Shown here in pieces: positions 7,459-15,269 of a DNA stretch of 20,219 nt. Each line of letters starts with the position of its first letter. Positions within the stretch are counted from its first letter, which is position 1. Made by a program: the position numbers and the translations under genes. Origin of the DNA: CAZJOD01 sp964547525 (GTDB lineage Bacteria > Bacillota > Clostridia > JAAYHZ01); the NCBI GenBank assembly GCA_964547525.1, contig CAZJOD010000056.1, positions 1 to 20,219 of the forward strand, read 5' to 3'. The notes beneath the pieces are model-generated. The model worked only from the letters and a program-made list of their open reading frames with translations, ran no database searches and had not been told where the DNA came from.

Positions 7459-7487
7459 TTGCAAAATTTACTTACTTTACTTATTAT
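7459..7487 (+). promoter_or_regulatory. Putative sigma-A promoter for the URO-D/glycosidase operon
   Basis: TTGCAA at 7459-7464, a 17-base spacer, and TATTAT at 7482-7487. It ends 48 bases before the ATG at 7536, in a short AT-rich leader. This is the best promoter match ahead of the operon 7536-10804. Confidence 0.5.
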
Positions 7488-7535
7488 ATACTTAGTACTA
7501 CCAATTTTATAAAAAGATAGAGGAAGATATACATT

Positions 7536-8654
7536 ATGAACAATAGACAAAGATCAATGGCCATCTTAAATTATCAAAATTACGATAGAATGCCTGTGGT
7601 GCATTTTGGCTTTTGGAATGAAACTTTATATAAATGGTTTAAGGAAGGGCATATAACGGAAGAGGAAGCAAAGCAATGGGGAGATGGGAATATATATGAT
7701 CAATCGGTCGGAGAAAAACTTGGATTTGATTTTAACTGGTATTCTTGTTACAGCGGTAGGACCGGACTGGTTCCATCCTTCAAAACGAGGGTGGTAGAAG
7801 ATCCGGGCAACGGGACTAGAAAGATTTTAAATGGTGACGGTGTCATTGTGCTTCAAAAAGACGGAGCCGGATCCATTCCTGCTGAAATTGACCATCTTTT
7901 AAAGGACCGTGCCGGTTGGGAAGAACACTACTTGCCCAAATTACAGTTTACGGAAGAACGAATTAATTTTATGGCGCTTGAAAAAATGAAAGACGATGCA
8001 AACAGACAACATCCCATAGGACTACATTGCGGAAGTCTTTTCGGACAAATCAGAAACTGGATTGGCGTGGAAGGAAGCAGTTATTTGCTTATTGACGATG
8101 AAGATTTATACAGGGAAATAATCGATACGGTTGGCAACTTATGTTATACCATTGCCGAAAAGGTGCTTTCCTCCGGTGTCAAATTTGATTTCGGTCATTT
8201 TTGGGAAGATATTTGCTTTAAGAACGGCCCGCTTGTAATCCCGTCTGTGTTTGATGAAATGGTAGGACCTCATTACAAAAGAATTACCGAGCTTCTTCAT
8301 CGCTATGGAATTAATATCGTGTCTCTCGATTGTGACGGCATGATCGATGCTTTGATACCGACCTGGTTTAATAACGGAGTCAATACCATGTTCCCCATTG
8401 AAGTGGGTACATGGAATGCCAATATCAAACCCTGGAGAGAAAAATACGGAAAGGAACTTCGCGGTGTGGGTGGTATGGATAAAAAAGTCTTTGCATACGA
8501 TTATGACGCCATTGATGCCGAAGTGGAACGATTAAAACCGTTGGTGGAATTAGGCGGCTTCATACCTTGTGTTGACCATCGAATTGCACCGGACGCCAAA
8601 TGGGAGAACATTCAATATTATTGTGAAAAAATGCATAAAGCATTTGGAGGATAA
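7536..8654 (+). CDS. Uroporphyrinogen-decarboxylase-like (URO-D superfamily) protein
   Basis: A 372-residue protein of the URO-D/cobalamin-dependent methyltransferase TIM-barrel superfamily. Evidence: the N-terminal NNRQRSMAILNYQNYDRMPV (family NxRERxxAxLxxxxxDRxP), a central FGHFWEDICFKNGPL segment (residues 220-233), IVSLDCDGMIDALI (251-264) and the C-terminal GGMDK...GGFIPCVDHRIAPD (about 313-352). Cys256 and Cys345 lie near positions that carry zinc ligands in methylcobamide methyltransferases, but the usual HxC is not seen. This is not the haem enzyme HemE. Such proteins are often found in sugar catabolic operons with no proven role; methyl transfer from a methylated substrate is one idea. 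GAGGAAG is the ribosome binding site. First gene of a three-gene operon. Confidence 0.85.
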   Translation: MNNRQRSMAILNYQNYDRMPVVHFGFWNETLYKWFKEGHITEEEAKQWGDGNIYDQSVGEKLGFDFNWYSCYSGRTGLVPSFKTRVVEDPGNGTRKILNGDGVIVLQKDGAGSIPAEIDHLLKDRAGWEEHYLPKLQFTEERINFMALEKMKDDANRQHPIGLHCGSLFGQIRNWIGVEGSSYLLIDDEDLYREIIDTVGNLCYTIAEKVLSSGVKFDFGHFWEDICFKNGPLVIPSVFDEMVGPHYKRITELLHRYGINIVSLDCDGMIDALIPTWFNNGVNTMFPIEVGTWNANIKPWREKYGKELRGVGGMDKKVFAYDYDAIDAEVERLKPLVELGGFIPCVDHRIAPDAKWENIQYYCEKMHKAFGG

Positions 8655-8697
8655 TATAAATTTTCATAAATGCAGTTTATTTTCGGAGGTGTAACCT

Positions 8698-10053
8698 ATG
8701 GATACCAGAACGCTTATGAAGGTGGTAAGTGCGGTTGAAACCCACGAACAAATAACGGTTGAAACTACAGGTGCTCGTTATGTTTTTCATAAAATCGGCC
8801 CCCAAGGTCGAATTGAATGCAGGCAATTAATCAATAAAGACAGGTCGGTGGGAGAGGCAATTATTAGTATTCCCTTTGACAGACTTTGCTTGGAAGCGGT
8901 AGATGATGAAAAATGCATTCTTCATACCATACCGTATAACCTAAGTTGTCAGTTTTTGAGAATCGAGATTCACAGGGATTCCATGATGGAATTCACCTCT
9001 ACCGGAGGATACCGTTTGACCTATAAAACAGAGTTTGATCCTGCTTATCATGTGGTAAAGTCCGGAAATGTTCTTTCGGTTGATGATATAGGTGGGTTTG
9101 GCATGTACCCATATAAAGGATTTGAAGACGTTGAAATCATCAGTGACAATCGACATCAAATATCCTATGAATACAAAATGGGACAATGGAACCGGTTCAT
9201 GCTATCCGTTTTTCCACCTAGACCTTATCAATTAGAGCAATCTTTCACTGAACGACTGTATTTGAGCTTTAGTGTGACATATGGGAATAATATGGCCGCA
9301 AACCCTTATCCATCAAATGATGAGATTGAAAAGGCAAGTAAATATACCAATATTCTATGGTTATTTGAAACCATGTGGAAAGGAAAATATGCAAAAACCG
9401 GTAAGGTGCTAGAAAATGAGGCCGATGTATACGCCGATGCATCTTATGCCAATTACAACTATATACCCGCAAATGAGGCCGAACTTGAAAGAGTGGTTAA
9501 AAAAGCACATTCGTTAAATATGCGGGTGCTGCCTTATGTGAGTCCTTTCTTTTCCTTGGCCAAAGGAAGCGATTATATCAACAAAATAAAAGGGTTGTTG
9601 GATAAATATCAATTCGACGGAGTGTATTTGGATGGTGTCAGCATAGATATGTGGGATGGATATGAGTTGATCCGAAACTTGCGACAAACGGTACAAGACG
9701 GAATCATCTTTTGGCACTGCACTATAGATCCCTTAGGTAAAAACATTTTTTGTCCGTTCATTGATACCTATGTGGACTATACCTTAAGGGCTGAACATAT
9801 ACATGATTTTGACAATCGGTACATGCGTTATGTCATATCCGGAATCAATACTGGAAATACCATAGGCTATACCTTCTATCGAGGATCCCCGGTTGATCAA
9901 TTCAATACATTTATAGATCGGACATTGCAAAACGGAGCAAGGCTTTATCTGGACGGATTAGACAAAGCATCGTCACCTTATGCCGAGGGAATCCTCCAAC
10001 GATATTTTCCAAGGTTGGATGAGCAGATGAAAAGGGGATGTAAACTTGAATAA
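8698..10053 (+). CDS. TIM-barrel glycoside-hydrolase-like protein
   Basis: A 451-residue protein without signal peptide, so probably cytoplasmic. Residues 1-190 are beta-rich. Residues about 215-445 read as a glycosidase-type (beta/alpha)8 barrel: LERVVKKAHSLNMRVLPYVS (263-282) is the strand before the catalytic one, FDGVYLDGVSIDMWDGY (306-322) resembles the DGxYxDG nucleophile strand of alpha-galactosidase-type clan GH-D/GH31-like enzymes with Asp312 as candidate nucleophile, and IIFWHCT (336-342) follows. I cannot assign a GH family. A perfect GGAGGTG ribosome binding site precedes the ATG. It lies 43 bases after the URO-D-like gene and overlaps the next gene by 8 bases, so all three are one operon. 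Confidence 0.65.
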   Translation: MDTRTLMKVVSAVETHEQITVETTGARYVFHKIGPQGRIECRQLINKDRSVGEAIISIPFDRLCLEAVDDEKCILHTIPYNLSCQFLRIEIHRDSMMEFTSTGGYRLTYKTEFDPAYHVVKSGNVLSVDDIGGFGMYPYKGFEDVEIISDNRHQISYEYKMGQWNRFMLSVFPPRPYQLEQSFTERLYLSFSVTYGNNMAANPYPSNDEIEKASKYTNILWLFETMWKGKYAKTGKVLENEADVYADASYANYNYIPANEAELERVVKKAHSLNMRVLPYVSPFFSLAKGSDYINKIKGLLDKYQFDGVYLDGVSIDMWDGYELIRNLRQTVQDGIIFWHCTIDPLGKNIFCPFIDTYVDYTLRAEHIHDFDNRYMRYVISGINTGNTIGYTFYRGSPVDQFNTFIDRTLQNGARLYLDGLDKASSPYAEGILQRYFPRLDEQMKRGCKLE

Positions 10054-10804
10054 TTATGAATATACAAAGCTTTATTACTCACATTGGCTAGACACCGATG
10101 TGAGTACTTTTGATAATACGGGAATAACATTATTAAAATCAGAAAGCAGAAAAGTGCGACAAAAGGGATATCCGGCAAATTTTGAAGTGTATTGTCTTGC
10201 AATGGGGGATAAGCTCTTTGTTTCATATAATCCTGATTTGGATACAATGTGTAATTTTCATCATGAATTTAAAGAACTCCATTGCCCAAAGGACGCACTA
10301 GATGCATTGAACAAAATGTTCAAAGATAGAGTACATAAGAGAAAGATTTCCTATTTTAATGCTTTCCTTAAAGGGATAAGCTTTCAGGATGCTGTAATGC
10401 TGACCCGAAAAGATTACGGATATTATCATGATTTTTTCATTGCCCAAAATCCTCATTTGTCACCTGACGGTTGGATGGAGGATTACTTTGGATATCTTAC
10501 GGATAATGAGCTTTGTTTCGGAATTTTTAAAGATGATAAATTGATTAGTGTCACTGATTCGCCGTTTATTCCATACATTCCTGATATTATCACGGAACCC
10601 GGGATAAATACGTTAACAGAATACAGGCGGAAAGGATATGCAAAATCTGTATGTGCTGCATTTATTAAAAATGCAATAAAAAAGAATAAAGTTCCAATAT
10701 GGACTTGCAGACATGATAATGCGGCATCGGTTAAGCTTGCTGAAAGTTTAGGTTATTTGGAATTTGCCGAATTGTATACCATTGAAGGGCAGCGCAGACC
10801 ATAA
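10046..10804 (+). CDS. GNAT family acetyltransferase
   Basis: A 252-residue protein. The start is a TTG at 10046, inside the last codons of the glycosidase-like gene, with AAAGGGG eight bases upstream; no ATG occurs in the first 50 residues, so this start is well supported. The C-terminal 100 residues are a GNAT domain: EYRRKGYAKSVCAAFIKNAI fits motif A (Arg194-Arg-Lys-Gly-Tyr-Ala199) and CRHDNAASVKLAESLGY is motif B. The N-terminal 130 residues are unlike a second GNAT copy and are not recognised. The translational overlap ties it to the URO-D and glycosidase-like genes, so it may acetylate an intermediate of that pathway; this is inference. Confidence 0.8.
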   Translation: MNNYEYTKLYYSHWLDTDVSTFDNTGITLLKSESRKVRQKGYPANFEVYCLAMGDKLFVSYNPDLDTMCNFHHEFKELHCPKDALDALNKMFKDRVHKRKISYFNAFLKGISFQDAVMLTRKDYGYYHDFFIAQNPHLSPDGWMEDYFGYLTDNELCFGIFKDDKLISVTDSPFIPYIPDIITEPGINTLTEYRRKGYAKSVCAAFIKNAIKKNKVPIWTCRHDNAASVKLAESLGYLEFAELYTIEGQRRP

Positions 10805-10834
10805 ATGATGAATTGTTGAAACGAGGGAAACGTT

Positions 10835-10933
10835 ATGCAAAATATAACTGATGCAGAAGCAATCATCAATGAAGTGGATAAAATGAGGTTATATGGAAAA
10901 TATCTACCATTAATTATTGATGCTAACAGTTAA
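10835..10933 (+). CDS. Possible 32-residue small protein or truncated gene
   Basis: ATG at 10835 with a good GAGGG ribosome binding site 8 bases before, 30 bases after the GNAT stop. The frame is MQNITDAEAIINEVDKM, then RLYGKYLPLIIDANS and TAA. The helical, well-composed sequence and site suggest real coding, but the length suggests the start of a longer gene now lost. A 12-base tandem duplication covers its stop codon. No family recognised. Confidence 0.35.
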   Translation: MQNITDAEAIINEVDKMRLYGKYLPLIIDANS

Positions 10934-10945
10934 GCTAACAGTTAA
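10922..10945 (+). repeat. 12-base tandem duplication
   Basis: GCTAACAGTTAA occurs twice back to back (10922-10933 and 10934-10945). It duplicates the end and stop of the small frame 10835-10933 and therefore looks recent. Confidence 0.85.
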
Positions 10946-10977
10946 AAGCTATGAAGAAATTTTTGAAATCTTAATGT

Positions 10978-11074
10978 GGGACACATCTCAACTTTTCGTA
11001 ATCCAAGCTCTTACACAAGTGTAGGAGCATCGTATTATGTACTGAATGAATCATAAAAAGTTGAGATATGTCCC
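10978..11074. terminator. Long inverted repeat with nested hairpin between convergent genes
   Basis: GGGACACATCTCAACTTTT (10978-10996) pairs with 11056-11074 with a single mismatch. In the 59-base spacer a second hairpin is present: GCTCTTACAC and GTGTAGGAGC, about 10 bp with one G-T pair and a 2-base loop, near 11008-11029. It lies between two convergent genes, the GNAT and the lyase, so it could terminate both. The GGGACA/TGTCCC ends also resemble REP-like or transposon-end palindromes; similar palindromic GGGACAG occurs at 14938. Confidence 0.55.
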
Positions 11075-11193
11075 TAATTTTGTCCTAAAACTTTCAACTA
11101 TATTCTTTCAAAGAGCGTTCAACCGACAAGGGGATGATAAACGGATCGCCCTCTTTTATATCATATTCATACCCTTTATCCAAATCATAGCGA
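11066..11193. repeat. Direct repeat copy A: lyase 3' end
   Basis: About 128 bases comprising the last 33 codons of the lyase gene plus 28 bases beyond its stop. They recur with scattered changes at 14978-15104 in the same orientation. Similarity begins at ATATGTCCCTA and stops just after the YDLDKG codons. Confidence 0.85.
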
Positions 11194-14186
11194 TCCTTGA
11201 GGTTTCGAATGAGACTTATATTTCCGATGGACAATCGGTATGTATCGGATGATTGTCTTTCCGCTTTGATAATTTCATAAACGGGATTACGATCTGTTTT
11301 GTTGTCGATCCGTATGATTTTCCCTAACAATTGATCGGTTAATGGTACAGAATAACACAACGAATCATCTAATCGCACATTAATGTGATTATCCATCGAT
11401 AATTCGTGTGTAAAATCCACGATATGTCCGGTTACGCTAGGTTGTTCTTCCATTAAAACGGTTTCGCCTATGGATAACCGGGTACCTTCACATAAGTAGC
11501 TGTATTGTACGCGTTCATTCTCCCGGATGATAAATCCGAAAGCCCCTTGGAACCGGATGGAATCGCCAACGGTATATGAAATATCCGGATGCAAGGAATG
11601 AATGATTATATGGGTTATACCGGTGTCCATTGTAATCATCACAGCAACCTGGTCTTTCTCGTGTACATTTTGATCATCACAGACCATTTTCAATTTTTCT
11701 ATGGATTTGATACGTTTGTTTATACGATAAGGTTCTATCACTGCCGCAAATAAACTTTCAATTTTTGAACCTTGTCTTTTGGCCAAGACATACCGCAGGG
11801 ATTTTGGATTTCCGGGTCTGTTTTGGGACGGGATACCGTCTGCAAGAGCAATTTCCTCAACATCTTCTAAAAGTGTCATACATAAATGTCTTTGAGTATC
11901 TTTAGGTCCAACATTCCATGTATCTTTCACGGACCAATCGATACAAACGGGCATTTTAGGATCGGTTGCCCTTTCCACGTTCTTAAGATAATGAAAACCG
12001 CTTCCACTATACGAAGTCAATCGTTCTTTGGGTTTTGCATCATATGCGCAACCGTACTCAATTGTTTTACCTGCATAGGTACCTGTTTCTTGTTTTTTTA
12101 TTTCAGCTCCTCGGACAATGGCTTGACCTTCCGCCGCATGGAAAATGTAATGATGTTGATTGCCGCCTTTTACGTAAAACATATCAAAAACATAGGAATC
12201 GATCTCATCGATTCGGATTAATGCTGCGCATCTTCTGTATAAAGTCGTTTGGGGATAGGCCGAGGGAGCCGCAGCATCCATGAATTGGACCGGTTTTTTA
12301 TTATCAAAATATATACTTTCACCGACAAGATTTGCTTTTTGGTTAGATTCATCCACCATAACCGTATTATGACACACGGTATGTTTATCAAAATGATGAG
12401 TCTTTTGATAAACCGAATCGCATTGTTCCGGATAACCCAAATCAGGTGCCATATCAACACCGAATGCGTGCATGCCCAAATATAACGTATCTTTATGACC
12501 GTGTCCTGTGTTACGACCCATATACATCCATATATCCCGCTGATTTTCACCTGTACCGTCGCGAAGTGCGGTAAATCCGTAACCGGATAAATGGTCGCTT
12601 TTAGGATTATTAAAGGTGCCTGTTGTTAAGAAGTTTTGAACAACCTTTTTGATATTTTCAGGATCATGGCTAAAAATACCCGCATGAAGTTTATCTATGT
12701 CTTTACCGCTTAAAAGCCATGCCATATGGGCAAAGAGAGGTTCTTTTGTTTTTTCATAAGAATTGATTGCCGTGGTCATGTTGCCGAACAGATGGGGATT
12801 TCCCACGGATGAGGAATCACCGATCGTTACGGTGTATCGATCGCACATCATAAGATGATAATGCGCTTCCGACATTTTTATAAATTTAGGATGTTGATAT
12901 AAATCCCCTTTGGGATACCGATCGTAATCTTTTAATATATCGGCGATTTGCGCAAATGTTTGCACCCAGATGTTATTGTACGAAGGAGACGCTTCGTTCC
13001 CGAATCCGTCGCGGTCGATGTCATCGATTAACGATTTGCTTAAGTTTCCGCCGGTCAATTGATCGTGATTAAATTCCTCTTGGGTTTGAAATATAAAATC
13101 AAGCATAACGGGTGTGGTTAAAGGGTCATCGGCAACTACGGCTGCCATGGCCAAAGCGCTTTGATGTGAACCGTTGTTACCCCTTACTTGGCAGTTTTTT
13201 ACCCCTTTAAATATCTCTTGTAACAGGTTCTTTTCAATGTTTCGGCGTATGTCTGCGGGAGAACTTTTACTGTTTAGCAGTGGATATTCATTGGCCTTTT
13301 GAGATAAAAAATCTAATATATAACTGTCTTCCATTGCAGGGAAAAAGGCGTCATACGCTTGTGCAAAGGTTTTACAAAGGCCGGTATCCCATATGTTACC
13401 CGTAATTTTTCCTTTGCCGCTGCCTCCGTGAGAGTTTCTAAAACCGTCTTCCCATTTATATGCCGAAGAATCCATACATGGAAAGATATCTGCAATGCGG
13501 TCCAACATAATGATACCGGCACGTGCATATTCCGGTTTTCCGGTATATAGATAAGCATCTTTAAAGCTGTCCAGTGCGTTATGAATGATACCGCCGTGTC
13601 CTAACGGATAGCCTTCCGGAAATTTGTTACCGCCTGCGTCAATCATGTTTATCCAAAGTTTCCAGTGATTATAAAAAGCGATGAATGTATATCGGTTTCC
13701 ATCCTTGTCAATCCAACCGTAGCCGTCGTCAACATACAAGGTGGCATCTTTACCTGGGTAACCGGTATTCACCAACAGGGAACGGTCTGTTATACCTGGT
13801 TGAAATTCTCCTCGTTCATCCAAACCGCTTTTATAATATGCTCCAAAGTCGTTACTTGGAAAGAGGGAATGACAAGAAGGACATTCGATCTTCCAAGGGT
13901 TTATTTTTACATCCGCAAGGTATGGCCAACGGCCGTAAGCGTGGATATTTGTTTTACATACGGGACAACCGAGTTCTTGATTGACTGCAAAACTTCTAGG
14001 CAGGTTTTGGGATGTAACCATTCTCCATAGACCGTCTTCTCCTACGGATAAATATAGATCCGCCCTTTTTTCAGCATTTAGGGCCATTTCCTTCGCCCAT
14101 TCATATTGACGGATATTTTCTCTTGCTGCATTCACTTTTTCCGGTGTATAGTATGTACTTCCTTGTTTAATATAATGACTTGCCAT
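11094..14186 (-). CDS. Heparinase II/III-like polysaccharide lyase
   Basis: A 1030-residue protein with no signal peptide, so probably acting inside the cell on imported oligosaccharides. Near the N-terminus CPVC (74-77) and CPSC (102-105) form a probable zinc site. Residues about 130-480 would be the alpha/alpha-barrel. The heparinase II/III beta-sandwich follows, with the hallmark GHGHKDTLYLGMHAFG at about 561-576 (His562 and His564), then a DLGYPEQ and CHNTVMVDE segment. The sequence VFDMFYVKGGNQHHYIFHA is also typical of this superfamily. Such lyases cleave uronic-acid-containing chains by beta-elimination; the exact PL family and substrate are unknown to me. An AAGGAGA ribosome binding site (complement of 14195-14203) supports the start. 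It is convergent with the URO-D operon. Confidence 0.85.
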   Translation of the reverse strand: MASHYIKQGSTYYTPEKVNAARENIRQYEWAKEMALNAEKRADLYLSVGEDGLWRMVTSQNLPRSFAVNQELGCPVCKTNIHAYGRWPYLADVKINPWKIECPSCHSLFPSNDFGAYYKSGLDERGEFQPGITDRSLLVNTGYPGKDATLYVDDGYGWIDKDGNRYTFIAFYNHWKLWINMIDAGGNKFPEGYPLGHGGIIHNALDSFKDAYLYTGKPEYARAGIIMLDRIADIFPCMDSSAYKWEDGFRNSHGGSGKGKITGNIWDTGLCKTFAQAYDAFFPAMEDSYILDFLSQKANEYPLLNSKSSPADIRRNIEKNLLQEIFKGVKNCQVRGNNGSHQSALAMAAVVADDPLTTPVMLDFIFQTQEEFNHDQLTGGNLSKSLIDDIDRDGFGNEASPSYNNIWVQTFAQIADILKDYDRYPKGDLYQHPKFIKMSEAHYHLMMCDRYTVTIGDSSSVGNPHLFGNMTTAINSYEKTKEPLFAHMAWLLSGKDIDKLHAGIFSHDPENIKKVVQNFLTTGTFNNPKSDHLSGYGFTALRDGTGENQRDIWMYMGRNTGHGHKDTLYLGMHAFGVDMAPDLGYPEQCDSVYQKTHHFDKHTVCHNTVMVDESNQKANLVGESIYFDNKKPVQFMDAAAPSAYPQTTLYRRCAALIRIDEIDSYVFDMFYVKGGNQHHYIFHAAEGQAIVRGAEIKKQETGTYAGKTIEYGCAYDAKPKERLTSYSGSGFHYLKNVERATDPKMPVCIDWSVKDTWNVGPKDTQRHLCMTLLEDVEEIALADGIPSQNRPGNPKSLRYVLAKRQGSKIESLFAAVIEPYRINKRIKSIEKLKMVCDDQNVHEKDQVAVMITMDTGITHIIIHSLHPDISYTVGDSIRFQGAFGFIIRENERVQYSYLCEGTRLSIGETVLMEEQPSVTGHIVDFTHELSMDNHINVRLDDSLCYSVPLTDQLLGKIIRIDNKTDRNPVYEIIKAERQSSDTYRLSIGNISLIRNLKDRYDLDKGYEYDIKEGDPFIIPLSVERSLKEYS

Positions 14187-14233
14187 TTATTATGTCTCCT
14201 TTTTTACGACAGCTTTGATGTAAAGAATACTTT

Positions 14234-14245
14234 ATAGATATCTAT
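14234..14245. promoter_or_regulatory. 12-bp perfect palindrome upstream of the lyase
   Basis: ATAGATATCTAT lies 48-59 bases before the lyase start in its leader/promoter region. Possible operator for a dimeric regulator of the lyase gene; no regulator gene is adjacent. Confidence 0.3.
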
Positions 14246-14306
14246 TCCATCATACCATTTTTTGAATAATGTTGTAGGACAATCGAATGCATATATTAAT
14301 AATGTA

Positions 14307-14335
14307 TTGTAAAATGTGCATAATTATGTTATAAT
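14307..14335 (+). promoter_or_regulatory. Toxin-antitoxin promoter with internal operator palindrome
   Basis: TTGTAA (14307-14312), 17-base spacer and a perfect TATAAT (14330-14335). A 10-bp palindrome CATAATTATG at 14319-14328 sits between the two hexamers, where an antitoxin dimer would block RNA polymerase. This fits autoregulation as known for Phd/YefM antitoxins. The near-repeat TAATAATGTA also occurs on both sides. Confidence 0.65.
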
Positions 14336-14361
14336 AATGTACAAAGAAAGGGGTGAGTTTT

Positions 14362-14625
14362 GTGCCACAAATTAGACCAATTACTGACCTTAGAAATACT
14401 AATGAAATTTCTGACCTTTGCCATGCTAAAAATGAGCCTATCTTCATCACAAAAAACGGGTATGGCGATTTAGTGGTTATGAGTATTGAAACTTACGAAG
14501 CAATGATTAATGAAAATGAAATTGATAGAGGAATTGCAGAAGCGGAAGCGGAATATCGTCTAAACGGTACATTGCATGATGCTAAAGAAGCGCTCAGTGC
14601 TATACGGAGAAAACATTTTGGATAA
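14362..14625 (+). CDS. Antitoxin, Phd/YefM family
   Basis: An 87-residue protein from GTG 14362, chosen because AAAGGGGTGAG lies just upstream; a GTG at 14353 would overlap that site and add three residues. PQIRPITDLRNTNEISDLC followed by NEPIFITKNGYGDLVVMSIETYE is the classic Phd/YefM N-terminal DNA-binding and dimerisation domain. The C-terminal part (YRLNGTLHDAKEALSAIRRK) is the flexible toxin-binding tail. It neutralises the overlapping RelE/ParE toxin and probably represses the operon. Confidence 0.93.
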   Translation: MPQIRPITDLRNTNEISDLCHAKNEPIFITKNGYGDLVVMSIETYEAMINENEIDRGIAEAEAEYRLNGTLHDAKEALSAIRRKHFG

Positions 14626-14920
14626 GTACATTGTAAAATTACTATCCGCCGCTTATCGTAACTTAGAGGACATTTACACGTATATCGCTACTGAGTTAAA
14701 TGCGGAGCAATCGGCTATGAACATTATAGAAAAATTAGAGGAAGCAATTTTTTCTTTGGAGATTATGCCGAGACGTGGTGCAAAACGTCGTGTAGGTGCA
14801 TATGCAAATAAAGGATACCGTCAACTTTTTGTAAAAAACTTTACTGTTATCTATCGCATTGATGAAGAAAAAAAACAGGTTATTATTGTTGCTGTTAAAT
14901 ATTCGAAGAGTCAGTTTTAA
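14618..14920 (+). CDS. Toxin, RelE/ParE family
   Basis: A 100-residue protein if started at TTG 14618 (DKYIVKLLSAAYRNLEDIYTY...). GGAG at 14608-14611 is a fitting ribosome binding site, and the start overlaps the antitoxin stop by 8 bases. The ATG at 14576 would add 14 residues unlike the family. Features: an N-terminal AYRNLEDIYTYIA helix, IEKLEEAIFSLEIMPRRG, then GYRQLFVKNFTVIYRIDEEKKQVIIVAVKYS. The YRI...I..V.H-type ending is that of ParE/RelE toxins. The family contains mRNA-cleaving and gyrase-targeting members; which applies here is unclear. Confidence 0.92.
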   Translation: MDKYIVKLLSAAYRNLEDIYTYIATELNAEQSAMNIIEKLEEAIFSLEIMPRRGAKRRVGAYANKGYRQLFVKNFTVIYRIDEEKKQVIIVAVKYSKSQF

Positions 14921-14936
14921 TTAAATACTTTAAAAT

Positions 14937-14961
14937 AAGGGACAGTGGATTGCTGTCCCTT
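14937..14961. terminator. GGGACAG/CTGTCCC hairpin after the toxin gene
   Basis: AAGGGACAG and CTGTCCCTT form a 9-bp stem with a 7-base loop, 17 bases after the toxin stop, followed by a weak T stretch. It could be a terminator. GGGACA palindromes are also common ends or REP-like units in clostridia, and one flanks the other copy of the lyase end. Confidence 0.5.
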
Positions 14962-14977
14962 TCCAAGGCAGTAAACA

Positions 14978-15104
14978 ATATGTCCCTAGTTTTGTCCTTC
15001 TTTCAACTCCTATTCTTCAAAATAACGTTCAACCGACAGAGGAATGATAAACGGATCGCCTTCTTTTATATCATATTCATACCCTTTATCCAAATCATAG
15101 GGAT
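14978..15104. repeat. Direct repeat copy B: duplicate of the lyase 3' end
   Basis: Matches 11066-11193 in the same orientation, 3.9 kb away. It contains the lyase relic described separately. The left boundary is ATATGTCCCTA; the right boundary is abrupt at CATAGGGAT, after which an AT-rich unrelated sequence begins. Confidence 0.85.
15010..15102 (-). pseudogene. C-terminal relic of a second heparinase-like lyase
   Basis: On the minus strand 30 codons run into TAG (15010-15012). They include 25 consecutive residues, YDLDKGYEYDIKEGD then PFIIPLSVER, identical to the last part of the intact lyase, after which the tails differ (YFEE versus SLKEYS). The roughly five base differences within these codons are all synonymous. 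The rest of the gene is absent. Confidence 0.85.
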
Positions 15105-15196
15105 TATATATATATGAATATTGCAAATTCATGAGAAAATTGATGAATTGACTCGATATATTATTTGTTAATATAATCACAAATTTTTGATTCCTA

Positions 15197-15205
15197 TGAT
15201 ATAAT
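15197..15205 (+). promoter_or_regulatory. Extended -10 promoter for the isoprenoid enzyme
   Basis: TG-A-TATAAT, an extended -10 with perfect hexamer (15200-15205), 64 bases before the ATG at 15270. No good -35 is present, as expected for this class. Confidence 0.5.
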
Positions 15206-15269
15206 GAATTTGAGGCAATAATAAAGGAAGTCTTACCAAAGACAAGTATTTTCCGGTGAGTTAAAAGAA

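Noticed and set aside
7536..8654. True uroporphyrinogen decarboxylase HemE
   Set aside because: No other haem genes, and the N-terminal Arg-rich HemE substrate motif is not seen.
12218..12550. 110-codon minus-strand frame inside the lyase
   Set aside because: It overlaps the long lyase frame, has biased composition and no ribosome binding site; it is a shadow frame.
15120..15160. AATTCAT/ATGAATT inverted repeat as terminator or operator
   Set aside because: Only 7 bp, AT-rich and expected by chance in this composition.
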